Of a DNA stretch of 64,000 bases, positions 57,097 through 64,000 are shown in pieces. Within the stretch, counting starts at the first letter, position 1. Every line of letters starts with the position of its first letter. This DNA comes from Cognatundibacterium curvum (lineage in GTDB: Bacteria; Pseudomonadota; Gammaproteobacteria; Burkholderiales; Burkholderiaceae_D), in the NCBI RefSeq assembly GCF_014284235.1, contig NZ_JACOGD010000008.1:186001-250000 (forward strand), written 5' to 3'. Under the pieces are notes generated by a model, which saw nothing but the letters and a program-made list of their open reading frames with translations, made no database searches and was not told the DNA's origin. The position numbers were made by a program, and so were the translations under genes.

Positions 57097-58671
57097 ATGC
57101 AAAAACGAATTTCTTCCCTGTTGATATCCAGTCTGTTTGCCCTGCTCAGTAATCAGGCTTACGCCGCCGAAGATAAAGTCTGGATTTCTATCGGCGACAA
57201 GGCTTTACAGCAATTACAAAAACTGGCGCCAGCCACCGTGATTCAACAATCCAGCATGGTGCTGGCCGCGCCCGCCAATAGCCTGAATAAGCAAGCTGCG
57301 CAGGAAGAGCAAGTCCATCTGGTACAAGTCAGTCAGGATCAGATGCTGCGTTTGTCCGATGCCATACATCATGAACTGAAACGCTGCGGCGGCTTCATGT
57401 TCCACCGCGATCTGAACAGCGCAAAAACCAGCCTCAGCAAACTCTCAGCTCAAAGTAAAGCTGGACTGGCGGCACTCGCCGCACCCTCGTATACCATCGA
57501 TAATCAGTCCGTCGTGACACCAATGCTGACGCAAATGCAGGCTACCAATATCGGTCAGACTATCGTCGATTTTTCCGCCTTTGCCAACCGCTACTACACC
57601 ACCAATAATGGTGTGAATGCCTCCAACTGGCTCAAGCAGAAATGGACTAGTATAGCCAGCGGCCGTAGCGATATCACGGTCGAACAATTCACCCACGCAG
57701 GCTGGGCGCAGAAATCGGTCATTCTGACCATTAAAGGCAGCGACAACAGTGCTGAAGTCGTGGTTCTGGGCGCACATCTGGACTCCATCAATACCAAGGG
57801 GACCACAGAAACCACCAAGGCTCCGGGCGCGGATGATGATGCATCCGGCATCGCCAGCCTGACCGAAATCCTGCGTGTGATGGTGGCCAATAATTACAAG
57901 CCACGCCGCACGATTAAACTCATGGGCTATTCGGCTGAAGAAGTCGGTTTGCGCGGTTCGCAGGATATCGCCAAGAGCTACAAAGCAGCCAATACCAATG
58001 TGGTTGGTGTGATGCAGCTGGATATGACGAATTACAAGGGCTCACCGCAAGACATCTATCTGTACACCGACTATACCAATGCAGCACAAAATCAGTTTGT
58101 CGCCAATCTGATCACCACCTATCAGCCCAGCCTGACCATAGGCTACGATAAGTGCGGCTATGGCTGCTCGGATCACGCCTCATGGAATGCGCAAGGCTAT
58201 GCGGCATCCATGCCTTTCGAAACCGCATTCAATCAGGATAACCCTTACATTCACACTGAAAACGATACCTTCGCCAACAGTGGCGGACAGGCGAATCACT
58301 CACTGAAATTTGCACGTCTGGGTTTGTCGTTTGCCGTGGAACTGGGTAGCGATGGACCAGCCACACCGGGCAAACCACCCGTCACGGACAGCTACAGCGG
58401 CAGCCTGACGCAAAATCAGACTAAGAGCTTTGGTCCCTTCAAAACCGCCTCAGGCAGCGTGACAGTAGCGACCACAGGTACTGGCGATGTGGATTTGTAT
58501 GCACGTAAATCCAGCGTGCCAACCACTACGACCTATGACTGCAAATCCGATGGTTCAACTGCGACGGAAAGCTGCAGCCTGAACCAGAGCGCTAACGGTG
58601 ATGTCTATGTTTTACTCAAGGGTTATACCGCTTCCAGCTATAGCCTGAAAGTCACTTATACACCGCAATAA
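57097..58671 (+). CDS. secreted M28 aminopeptidase with PPC domain
   Basis: A 524-residue M28 zinc aminopeptidase (leucyl-aminopeptidase type). The signal peptide ends NQAYAAED. The co-catalytic zinc ligands are the His in GAHLDS, the bridging Asp in GADDDASG, the Glu pair in SAEEVGLRG, an Asp in QLDMTNYKG and a His in YIHTENDT. A cysteine pair in DKCGYGCSDH may form a disulphide. A C-terminal PPC domain (about 440-524) mirrors that of the M4 enzyme. ATG 57097 has GGAG 6 bases before; 57085 is an alternative. With the M4 endopeptidase it would release free amino acids from protein. Confidence 0.94.
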   Translation: MQKRISSLLISSLFALLSNQAYAAEDKVWISIGDKALQQLQKLAPATVIQQSSMVLAAPANSLNKQAAQEEQVHLVQVSQDQMLRLSDAIHHELKRCGGFMFHRDLNSAKTSLSKLSAQSKAGLAALAAPSYTIDNQSVVTPMLTQMQATNIGQTIVDFSAFANRYYTTNNGVNASNWLKQKWTSIASGRSDITVEQFTHAGWAQKSVILTIKGSDNSAEVVVLGAHLDSINTKGTTETTKAPGADDDASGIASLTEILRVMVANNYKPRRTIKLMGYSAEEVGLRGSQDIAKSYKAANTNVVGVMQLDMTNYKGSPQDIYLYTDYTNAAQNQFVANLITTYQPSLTIGYDKCGYGCSDHASWNAQGYAASMPFETAFNQDNPYIHTENDTFANSGGQANHSLKFARLGLSFAVELGSDGPATPGKPPVTDSYSGSLTQNQTKSFGPFKTASGSVTVATTGTGDVDLYARKSSVPTTTTYDCKSDGSTATESCSLNQSANGDVYVLLKGYTASSYSLKVTYTPQ

Positions 58672-58721
58672 GCGTATCTGGCTGTACGTTCAATGCAGTG
58701 TCATGCGCTGCCTGAATAAAG

Positions 58722-58762
58722 AAAAAAAGCAGACCGGATTCAGCCCCGGTCTGCTTTTTTTT
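58722..58762. terminator. bidirectional terminator between M28 and DUF481 genes
   Basis: AAAAAAAGCAGACCGG (58722-58737) pairs with CCGGTCTGCTTTTTTTT (58746-58762). It serves convergent genes. Confidence 0.93.
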
Positions 58763-58803
58763 CACAGTAAACGCCGTCGTGAATACAGGCAAACTGGACG
58801 CTG

Positions 58804-59565
58804 TCAGTACTTGTATCCGAAGCCCACGGTCAGCAGACTGGATGTGGTTTTAAATCCTGCTCCGGGTTTGCTGTTGTAGTTGATGTTCGCCCCCACATTC
58901 AGCGTCCAGGCATTGGCAACCACGGTAGCCAGTGACATGTCCAGTGTGCTGCGCAGGCCCATATCAGACTGCCCCGGATAAATCACCAGTTTTTGTTTAA
59001 ACGCCGAGGTGGCGCTCAATTGATGGCTGTATTCTTCACCCAATAATAATTCGGCACCGTTCACACTGGATGGTGCCGGAGCCACAACAGCGGTAAAACG
59101 TTTACCGGAATAGCCAATACCGGCGAATACATCCAATGCGGTTTCTTTGCTGCGGATCACGTGATAACCGGCACCCGCATTCAATGCATAGCGGGAATTG
59201 ATATTTTGCGGCTTATTGGTTTCCAGTTCCGCGCCACCAAATGCAAACGCATCCGGCGAGAGATTGTAATCATAGCGTCCACCGGCACGCAATAATTGCG
59301 CAGTGCGGGTTTTGACATCGTTCACAGTACTGCTGCCATAGTTAGCCAGACTGTACAGAGATACTTTATCTTGCAACGTCGCCTTGCTGCCATCTGCATT
59401 GAAATTCAAATTTTGCGTCGTCGAATTATTATTAGCAAAAGAACCGCCAGCAGAGAGCGCACCATGCCACTGTCCATCGGTAACGGTTTGCGCCTGCACT
59501 GCACCAGCAGCTAAAACGCTGATCATGAATACGGACTTAAGCATGTACTTACCAGAAAATTGCAT
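58804..59565 (-). CDS. DUF481 outer-membrane protein (YdiY-like)
   Basis: A 253-residue protein with a signal peptide ending AAGAVQAQT and alternating beta strands typical of DUF481: GQWHGALSAGGSFANNN, then KVSLYSLANYG, then RAGGRYDYNLSP and DAFAFGGAELE. It ends in VGFGYKY, as expected for a barrel. The family appears as salt-induced outer-membrane proteins; its role is unknown. ATG 59565 has GAGG at a good distance. Confidence 0.88.
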   Translation of the reverse strand: MQFSGKYMLKSVFMISVLAAGAVQAQTVTDGQWHGALSAGGSFANNNSTTQNLNFNADGSKATLQDKVSLYSLANYGSSTVNDVKTRTAQLLRAGGRYDYNLSPDAFAFGGAELETNKPQNINSRYALNAGAGYHVIRSKETALDVFAGIGYSGKRFTAVVAPAPSSVNGAELLLGEEYSHQLSATSAFKQKLVIYPGQSDMGLRSTLDMSLATVVANAWTLNVGANINYNSKPGAGFKTTSSLLTVGFGYKY

Positions 59566-59918
59566 CGTATGACCTCATCAATAAAATTACACGGCCGACT
59601 CAAAGTGCGACCCCGGGAAAATAGCCAGGCCGGATTATAAAGAGAGGAAACAAGTCAAAATGATAAATACCGTCAAAATGCATGACTGCTAATGTAAAGC
59701 AATGTTAAGCAAAAAATTCAATAACTGTCGGAAATTTGAACTATTCATCCCGCGCTGCGGTCGAAAAAGCGGCTTGTCTGCTTGAAACTTTCGTGGCAGG
59801 CTGGCAGCTCAGGCGATGCAATCAAGCGATACGTGATATCCGGTTTTCCGGATTCAGCAATCCGCCTTCGCCCATGTTCTATACGATGATCACAACACTA
59901 CAACGAGACTGAGGACAC
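59566..59918. other. divergent intergenic region
   Basis: About 350 bases between the DUF481 gene and the S9 peptidase gene. It holds both promoters, though none stands out. A small palindrome ATCCGG-TTTT-CCGGAT lies at 59838-59853. Confidence 0.45.
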
Positions 59919-62030
59919 ATGAAACCACAACGTCAATTTCTGGCGGCGCTGACATTGCTGGCGGCAGCCAGCGTCAGCTATGCGCAAACGCAAGATCCAC
60001 ATCAATGGCTGGAAGATGTCAGCGGCGATAAGGCGCTGAACTGGGTCAAGGCCCGCAATGCAGAAACCCGCAGCAAACTCGACAAGGATGCGGGCTTTAT
60101 CAAATTGCGCGACGATCTGGGTGTGATCCTGAATTCCAAAGACCGGATTCCTGGCATCTATAAAATGGGCGATGCGGTCTATAACTTCTGGACCGATGCC
60201 GAACATCCGCGCGGCTTGTGGCGTAAAACCACACTGGACGAATACCGTAAGCCGCAACCCGCCTGGGAAGTGGTGCTGGATGTGGATGCACTGGCTAAAC
60301 AGGAAAATGAAAACTGGGTCTACAAACGCGCTAATTGCCGCGAACCGGAATACGATCGCTGCCTGATCGAGTTATCGCGTGGCGGTGCCGATGCAGTCAC
60401 ACTGCGTGAGTTTGATCTGAAATCTAAAAGCTTCGTCAAAGGCGGCTTTAGCCTGCCAGAAGCCAAGATGAATGTAGATTGGCGCGACAAGGATACGCTG
60501 TATGTCGCGACCGATTTCGGCAAAGGCTCGCTGACTGACTCCGGTTACGCACGCATCGTCAAAGAATGGAAGCGTGGCACGCCGCTGAGCAAGGCACACA
60601 CCTTGTTGGAAGCACAGAAAACCGATATGAGCGTGGCGGCACAAAGCAGCGAGCACGGTGGTGTGCGGCATGAACTGGTACACCGACAAATCACTTTCTA
60701 CACCTCCGAACAATTCCTGCGCAATGGCGACAAACTGACGCGTCTGGATGTGCCGGCCCAGTCCGATGTGTCCTTCTTCAGTACGCAAATCATCGTCACC
60801 CCAAGAGAAAACTGGACCACGGGTGCTCAGACTTTTGCCGCTGGCAGTGTGCTGGCGATGGATTTCGACGCCTTCATGAAAGGTGAGCGTCAATTCACTG
60901 CGCTGTTCACACCAAGCAGCAGCACCTCATTCACAGGCATGGCAGCGACGCGCAATACTTTGCTGCTGCAATCCCTGAACGATGTGAAAAGCAAGCTGGT
61001 GGAATGGAGCTTCAAAGACGGCAGCTGGACACAACGCGAAGTCAGCCTGCCTACCCTGGGCAGCGTAGGCGTGATGGCCTGGGACCCGGATCACAGCGAT
61101 GAATACCTGCTCAGCTATTCCGATTATCTGACCCCGAGCGTCTACCTGATGGCGAAAGCTGGCAGCGATGAGCGTGAAAAACTGAAGTCTGCGCCAGCCT
61201 TCTTTGATGCGAGTCCGTATGAAACAGTCCAGCAGTTTGCCACCTCCAAAGACGGTACCAAAGTGCCTTACTTTATGGTGAAACGCAAAGACCTGAAACT
61301 GGATAGCAACAACCCTACTCTGCTGTATGGCTACGGCGGTTTCCAGGTATCGCTGACGCCTTCTTATTCCGGTGCTTTAGGTAAGAACTGGCTGGAAAAA
61401 GGCGGCGTGTATGTGGTCGCCAATATCCGTGGTGGCGGTGAATATGGCCCGAGCTGGCACCAGGCTGCACTCAAAGGCAATCGCCAGCGTGCCTATGATG
61501 ATTTTGCAGCGGTCGCCGAACATCTGATCAGCAGTAAGATCACCAGCCCGCAACATCTGGGTGCGATGGGTGGCAGCAATGGCGGCCTGCTGGCCGGTGT
61601 GGCGCTGACCCAGCGTCCTGACTTGTTCAATGCGGTCGTGAGCCAGGTACCTTTGCTCGACATGAAGCGTTTCAGCCACTTGCTGGCAGGGGCTTCCTGG
61701 ATGGGTGAATACGGCAATCCGGATGTGGCCGAGGAATGGGCATTTATTCAGCGTTACTCACCTTATCAAAATGTGAAGGCAGAAGTGAAGTATCCGAATG
61801 TATTGTTCATTACCTCCACCCGGGACGACCGCGTCCATCCTGGTCATGCACGGAAAATGGCGGCCAAGATGCGGGCACAGGGTCATAAAAACGTCTGGTA
61901 CTATGAGAATATCGAAGGTGGTCATGGCGGTGCGGCCAATAATGCGCAGCGTGCAGACATGAGTGCGATCACCTATAGCTTCTTATGGAATATGCTGAAA
62001 TGGGAGAATGCAGAGTACCGCATCCACTGA
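59919..62030 (+). CDS. exported prolyl oligopeptidase family protein (S9)
   Basis: A 703-residue S9 peptidase. The signal peptide ends SVSYAQTQ. The N-terminal beta-propeller (about 60-410) restricts access to short peptides. The hydrolase domain has GGSNGG with Ser553, Asp636/637 in TRDDRVHPGHA and His669 in EGGHGGAA. YGYGGFQVSLTPSYS and NIRGGGEYGPSWH are typical. GAGG lies before the ATG. It is a periplasmic or secreted peptidase acting on small proline-containing peptides, next to the M4 and M28 enzymes. Confidence 0.95.
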   Translation: MKPQRQFLAALTLLAAASVSYAQTQDPHQWLEDVSGDKALNWVKARNAETRSKLDKDAGFIKLRDDLGVILNSKDRIPGIYKMGDAVYNFWTDAEHPRGLWRKTTLDEYRKPQPAWEVVLDVDALAKQENENWVYKRANCREPEYDRCLIELSRGGADAVTLREFDLKSKSFVKGGFSLPEAKMNVDWRDKDTLYVATDFGKGSLTDSGYARIVKEWKRGTPLSKAHTLLEAQKTDMSVAAQSSEHGGVRHELVHRQITFYTSEQFLRNGDKLTRLDVPAQSDVSFFSTQIIVTPRENWTTGAQTFAAGSVLAMDFDAFMKGERQFTALFTPSSSTSFTGMAATRNTLLLQSLNDVKSKLVEWSFKDGSWTQREVSLPTLGSVGVMAWDPDHSDEYLLSYSDYLTPSVYLMAKAGSDEREKLKSAPAFFDASPYETVQQFATSKDGTKVPYFMVKRKDLKLDSNNPTLLYGYGGFQVSLTPSYSGALGKNWLEKGGVYVVANIRGGGEYGPSWHQAALKGNRQRAYDDFAAVAEHLISSKITSPQHLGAMGGSNGGLLAGVALTQRPDLFNAVVSQVPLLDMKRFSHLLAGASWMGEYGNPDVAEEWAFIQRYSPYQNVKAEVKYPNVLFITSTRDDRVHPGHARKMAAKMRAQGHKNVWYYENIEGGHGGAANNAQRADMSAITYSFLWNMLKWENAEYRIH

Positions 62031-62081
62031 CCACTGTTCCGCTTGTTAGCTGATTAACCCGTTTAACCCGTTGATCAGCAC

Positions 62082-62118
62082 AATCCGTTATCCTGTCAGG
62101 GGTAACGGATTTTTTATT
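62082..62118 (+). terminator. rho-independent terminator after the S9 peptidase
   Basis: AATCCGTTA (62082-62090) pairs with TAACGGATT (62103-62111), followed by TTTTATTT. Confidence 0.9.
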
Positions 62119-62259
62119 TAGACTTAAGCAAAACCATCGCAGCAGTCTGAGCATCTGTTGATGCAGCGCGCTACGCTACTTCCAGCTCGCTTCTCATCTT
62201 CTGTTGGCGACATAACAGTCACAGGATGGCCGCCTGATAATCGCTTTTCAATTCATCGC

Positions 62260-64000
62260 ATGACACTGAATCAACTCTTATTTCAATTTATACGCCGTCA
62301 CTGGCGCCAATACTGGCTGGCGGCAGCCATGCTGGGATCGGTAGCGCTGCTGTCGGTCTTGATACCGCGCCGTGTCGGTGTCGTGATAGACGGCTTGGTC
62401 AGTCATCAGTTGCAGGGCAAGGCACTGCTGCTCGAGCTCAGCTATCTGCTACTGATGGGGCTGGCAATTTACTTCTTACGGGTAGGCTGGCGCATGCAGC
62501 TATTCACTGCTTCCTATCAACTGGGTGCGGAATTACGTACCAGACTGTATCAGCGTCTGAGTCTGCAAGGACAGGACTTTTTTCAGAAGCAGCGTACCGG
62601 CGATCTGATGGCCTTAGGTACCAATGATGCCGATGCGATTGAGCTGGCGGCCGGTGAAGCGGCACTGGCAGGCTTTGATGGCAGCCTGACCTTCGCACTG
62701 GTGATAGGCATGATGCTGATCGGCGTGGACTGGCGACTGGCGCTCGCAGCACTGCTGCCCTTCCCCTTGATGGCGCTGGCCTTCCGCCGTATCACGCATC
62801 ATATTCACGAGGCATCGCGTGATGCCTTGCAGCGTTTCAGCCATTTGAATGATCAGGTACAGGAAACCCTGGCCGGTGTGCGCACCGTACGTGCACTCGG
62901 GCTGGAACAGCGCAGTGCGCAGCAATTTGCGCTGCTGGCAGAACAGGCGGCACAAGCCAGCCTGACCGCACAGCGCTGGGAAGCGGCGTATGAACCGGCA
63001 GTGGGACTGGCCCTGACTTCGGCTGGTGCGCTGACGCTGGGTGTCGGTGGCTATCTGGTGTGGCATGGTGAAATGACGATAGGCTCGCTGACCAGTTTCA
63101 GCATGTATCTGGGCCAGCTGATCTGGCCTATGTTTGCTGCTGGCTGGGTGCTGGCTTTACTGGAGCGCGGTAAAGCAGCCTGGGCCAGGCTGGAGCCGGT
63201 ATTGAATATGGAAATCGCAGTCACAGATCGTGGCCAGCTGAGCACTACACCACAAGGCAGCATACGCGTGCAGCAACTCAGCTACCGCTATCCGGGTCAG
63301 ACACTTGCTGCGCTGGACCATATCAGTCTGCACATAGCACCAGGTCAGACGATAGGTATCGTCGGCCCAACCGGGGCGGGCAAGTCCACCCTGATCCGCT
63401 TATTACAGCGTCAGATAGAAAGCAGCCAAGGTCAGATAGTGTGGGGTGATCAGAACATCGCTGACTACCGCTTGCACACGCTGCGGTCAGCGATTAACTG
63501 GGTGGCGCAGGAGCCATTCCTGTTTTCTGCCTCGATCGCCGACAATATCGCGCTGTCCAGACCGGATGCCACGCGTGAGCAAATCATGCATGCAGCGACA
63601 CTGGCATCGGTACACGAAGATATCATGCGCTTCCCGCAAGGCTATGACACACCGGTCGGCGAGCGTGGTGTCACCTTGTCCGGCGGCCAGCGCCAGCGCG
63701 TGGCAATTGCGCGCGCACTGCTGACTGACAGCCCCCTGCTGTTACTCGACGATGCGCTGTCGGCAGTAGATACCGATACTGAAACCCGTATCCTGCAGCA
63801 TCTGGCCACGCTCAGAAAAACCCATCACCAGCGCGCAGCGGTGATCGTCAGTCATCGTCTCAGCGCAGTGGCCGATGCCGACCACATCATCGTGCTCAAA
63901 AATGGGCAAATTCTGGAACAAGGCACACATGCTGAATTACTCGCACAGCCGCATTGGTATGCCTCGCAGTGGCGCTACCAGCAACTGGAGGCCAGCCTGA
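62260..64000 (+). CDS. mdlA: ABC exporter, fused membrane and ATPase domains (MdlA-like), partial
   Basis: An open frame from ATG 62260 to the window end, 580 codons without a stop. The N-terminal membrane domain (about 1-310) contains TGDLMALGTNDADAIELAAGE and SFSMYLGQLIWPMFA, closely like E. coli MdlA. The ATPase has Walker A GPTGAGKST (about residue 370), signature LSGGQRQRVAIARAL and Walker B LLLLDDALSAVD, then the H-loop SHRLSA. It nearly reaches its end (YQQLEASL). MdlA pairs with MdlB as a heterodimer, so an mdlB is expected just outside. Substrate unknown. Confidence 0.85.
   Translation, partial: MTLNQLLFQFIRRHWRQYWLAAAMLGSVALLSVLIPRRVGVVIDGLVSHQLQGKALLLELSYLLLMGLAIYFLRVGWRMQLFTASYQLGAELRTRLYQRLSLQGQDFFQKQRTGDLMALGTNDADAIELAAGEAALAGFDGSLTFALVIGMMLIGVDWRLALAALLPFPLMALAFRRITHHIHEASRDALQRFSHLNDQVQETLAGVRTVRALGLEQRSAQQFALLAEQAAQASLTAQRWEAAYEPAVGLALTSAGALTLGVGGYLVWHGEMTIGSLTSFSMYLGQLIWPMFAAGWVLALLERGKAAWARLEPVLNMEIAVTDRGQLSTTPQGSIRVQQLSYRYPGQTLAALDHISLHIAPGQTIGIVGPTGAGKSTLIRLLQRQIESSQGQIVWGDQNIADYRLHTLRSAINWVAQEPFLFSASIADNIALSRPDATREQIMHAATLASVHEDIMRFPQGYDTPVGERGVTLSGGQRQRVAIARALLTDSPLLLLDDALSAVDTDTETRILQHLATLRKTHHQRAAVIVSHRLSAVADADHIIVLKNGQILEQGTHAELLAQPHWYASQWRYQQLEASL

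Noticed and set aside
62118-62215. Possible fifth copy of the repeat element (GACTTAAGCAAAACC)
   Set aside because: Only the left end resembles the terminal repeat; the middle and right end do not align, so chance is likely.

Overview
The window reads as a chromosomal segment of a betaproteobacterium of the order Burkholderiales, most likely an Oxalobacteraceae member close to Undibacterium or Herminiimonas. This rests on gene order and protein style: ptsN-hprK-rapZ; mutM / TPR protein / lolB / ispE / tRNA-Gln / prs / rplY; a very long FAD and Fe-S oxidoreductase next to a HIT protein and a DUF971 protein; and lpxL-lpxL-metK. The genus is an inference. Most of the window is moderately GC-rich and gene-dense. 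One stretch (about 46,970-50,440) is visibly richer in A/T.

Layout. 1-4,900: minus-strand operon of a FAD/4Fe-4S oxidoreductase, a HIT hydrolase and a DUF971 protein. 5,250-8,350: BLUF blue-light sensor, an exported HAD phosphatase and a YqaA-type membrane protein, with long non-coding gaps. 8,515-14,531: ilvA, queF, pagP and a PAS-GAF-PAS-GGDEF-EAL protein. 14,723-17,041: ptsN-hprK-rapZ. 17,148-20,571: exported alpha/beta hydrolase plus a NatAB-like ABC exporter, coupled by ATGA overlaps. 20,723-24,782: mutM, a dynamin-like GTPase and mutY, the oxidised-guanine repair pair around a membrane GTPase. 25,056-30,391: TPR lipoprotein, lolB, ispE, tRNA-Gln(UUG), prs, rplY. 30,584-40,951: gamma-glutamyltransferase, TonB-dependent receptor, 5-formyl-THF cyclo-ligase, soluble lytic transglycosylase, GST, cca, GNAT. 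40,967-44,927: Lrp-type regulator with a ketimine-reductase/ornithine cyclodeaminase relative, divergent from hppD and phhA (phenylalanine and tyrosine catabolism). 45,014-46,971: a DUF2087 protein and a ClpP-like exported protein. 47,232-50,308: the AT-rich two-gene module. 50,444-53,567: two LpxL-type acyltransferases and metK. 53,595-62,030: exported M14, M4, M28 and S9 peptidases with a DUF481 outer-membrane protein. From 62,260 an MdlA-like ABC exporter runs off the end.

Most unusual content. (1) The AT-rich module encodes a 731-residue protein that joins a ParB-like domain and helix-turn-helix to an OLD/PARIS-style ABC ATPase. It overlaps by one base with a 293-residue protein carrying TOPRIM-like acidic motifs. 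I read this as a candidate anti-phage or anti-plasmid system of an architecture I cannot match to a named one. (2) A family of four short non-coding elements with about 14-bp terminal inverted repeats (5,796-5,976; 14,536-14,637; 34,957-35,149; 43,910-44,020) looks like a MITE. Two copies sit 15-16 bases upstream of start codons. (3) An 11-bp tandem repeat array runs through the ribosome-binding site and start codon of the yqaA-like gene.

No rRNA operon, CRISPR array, complete insertion sequence or prophage was seen.
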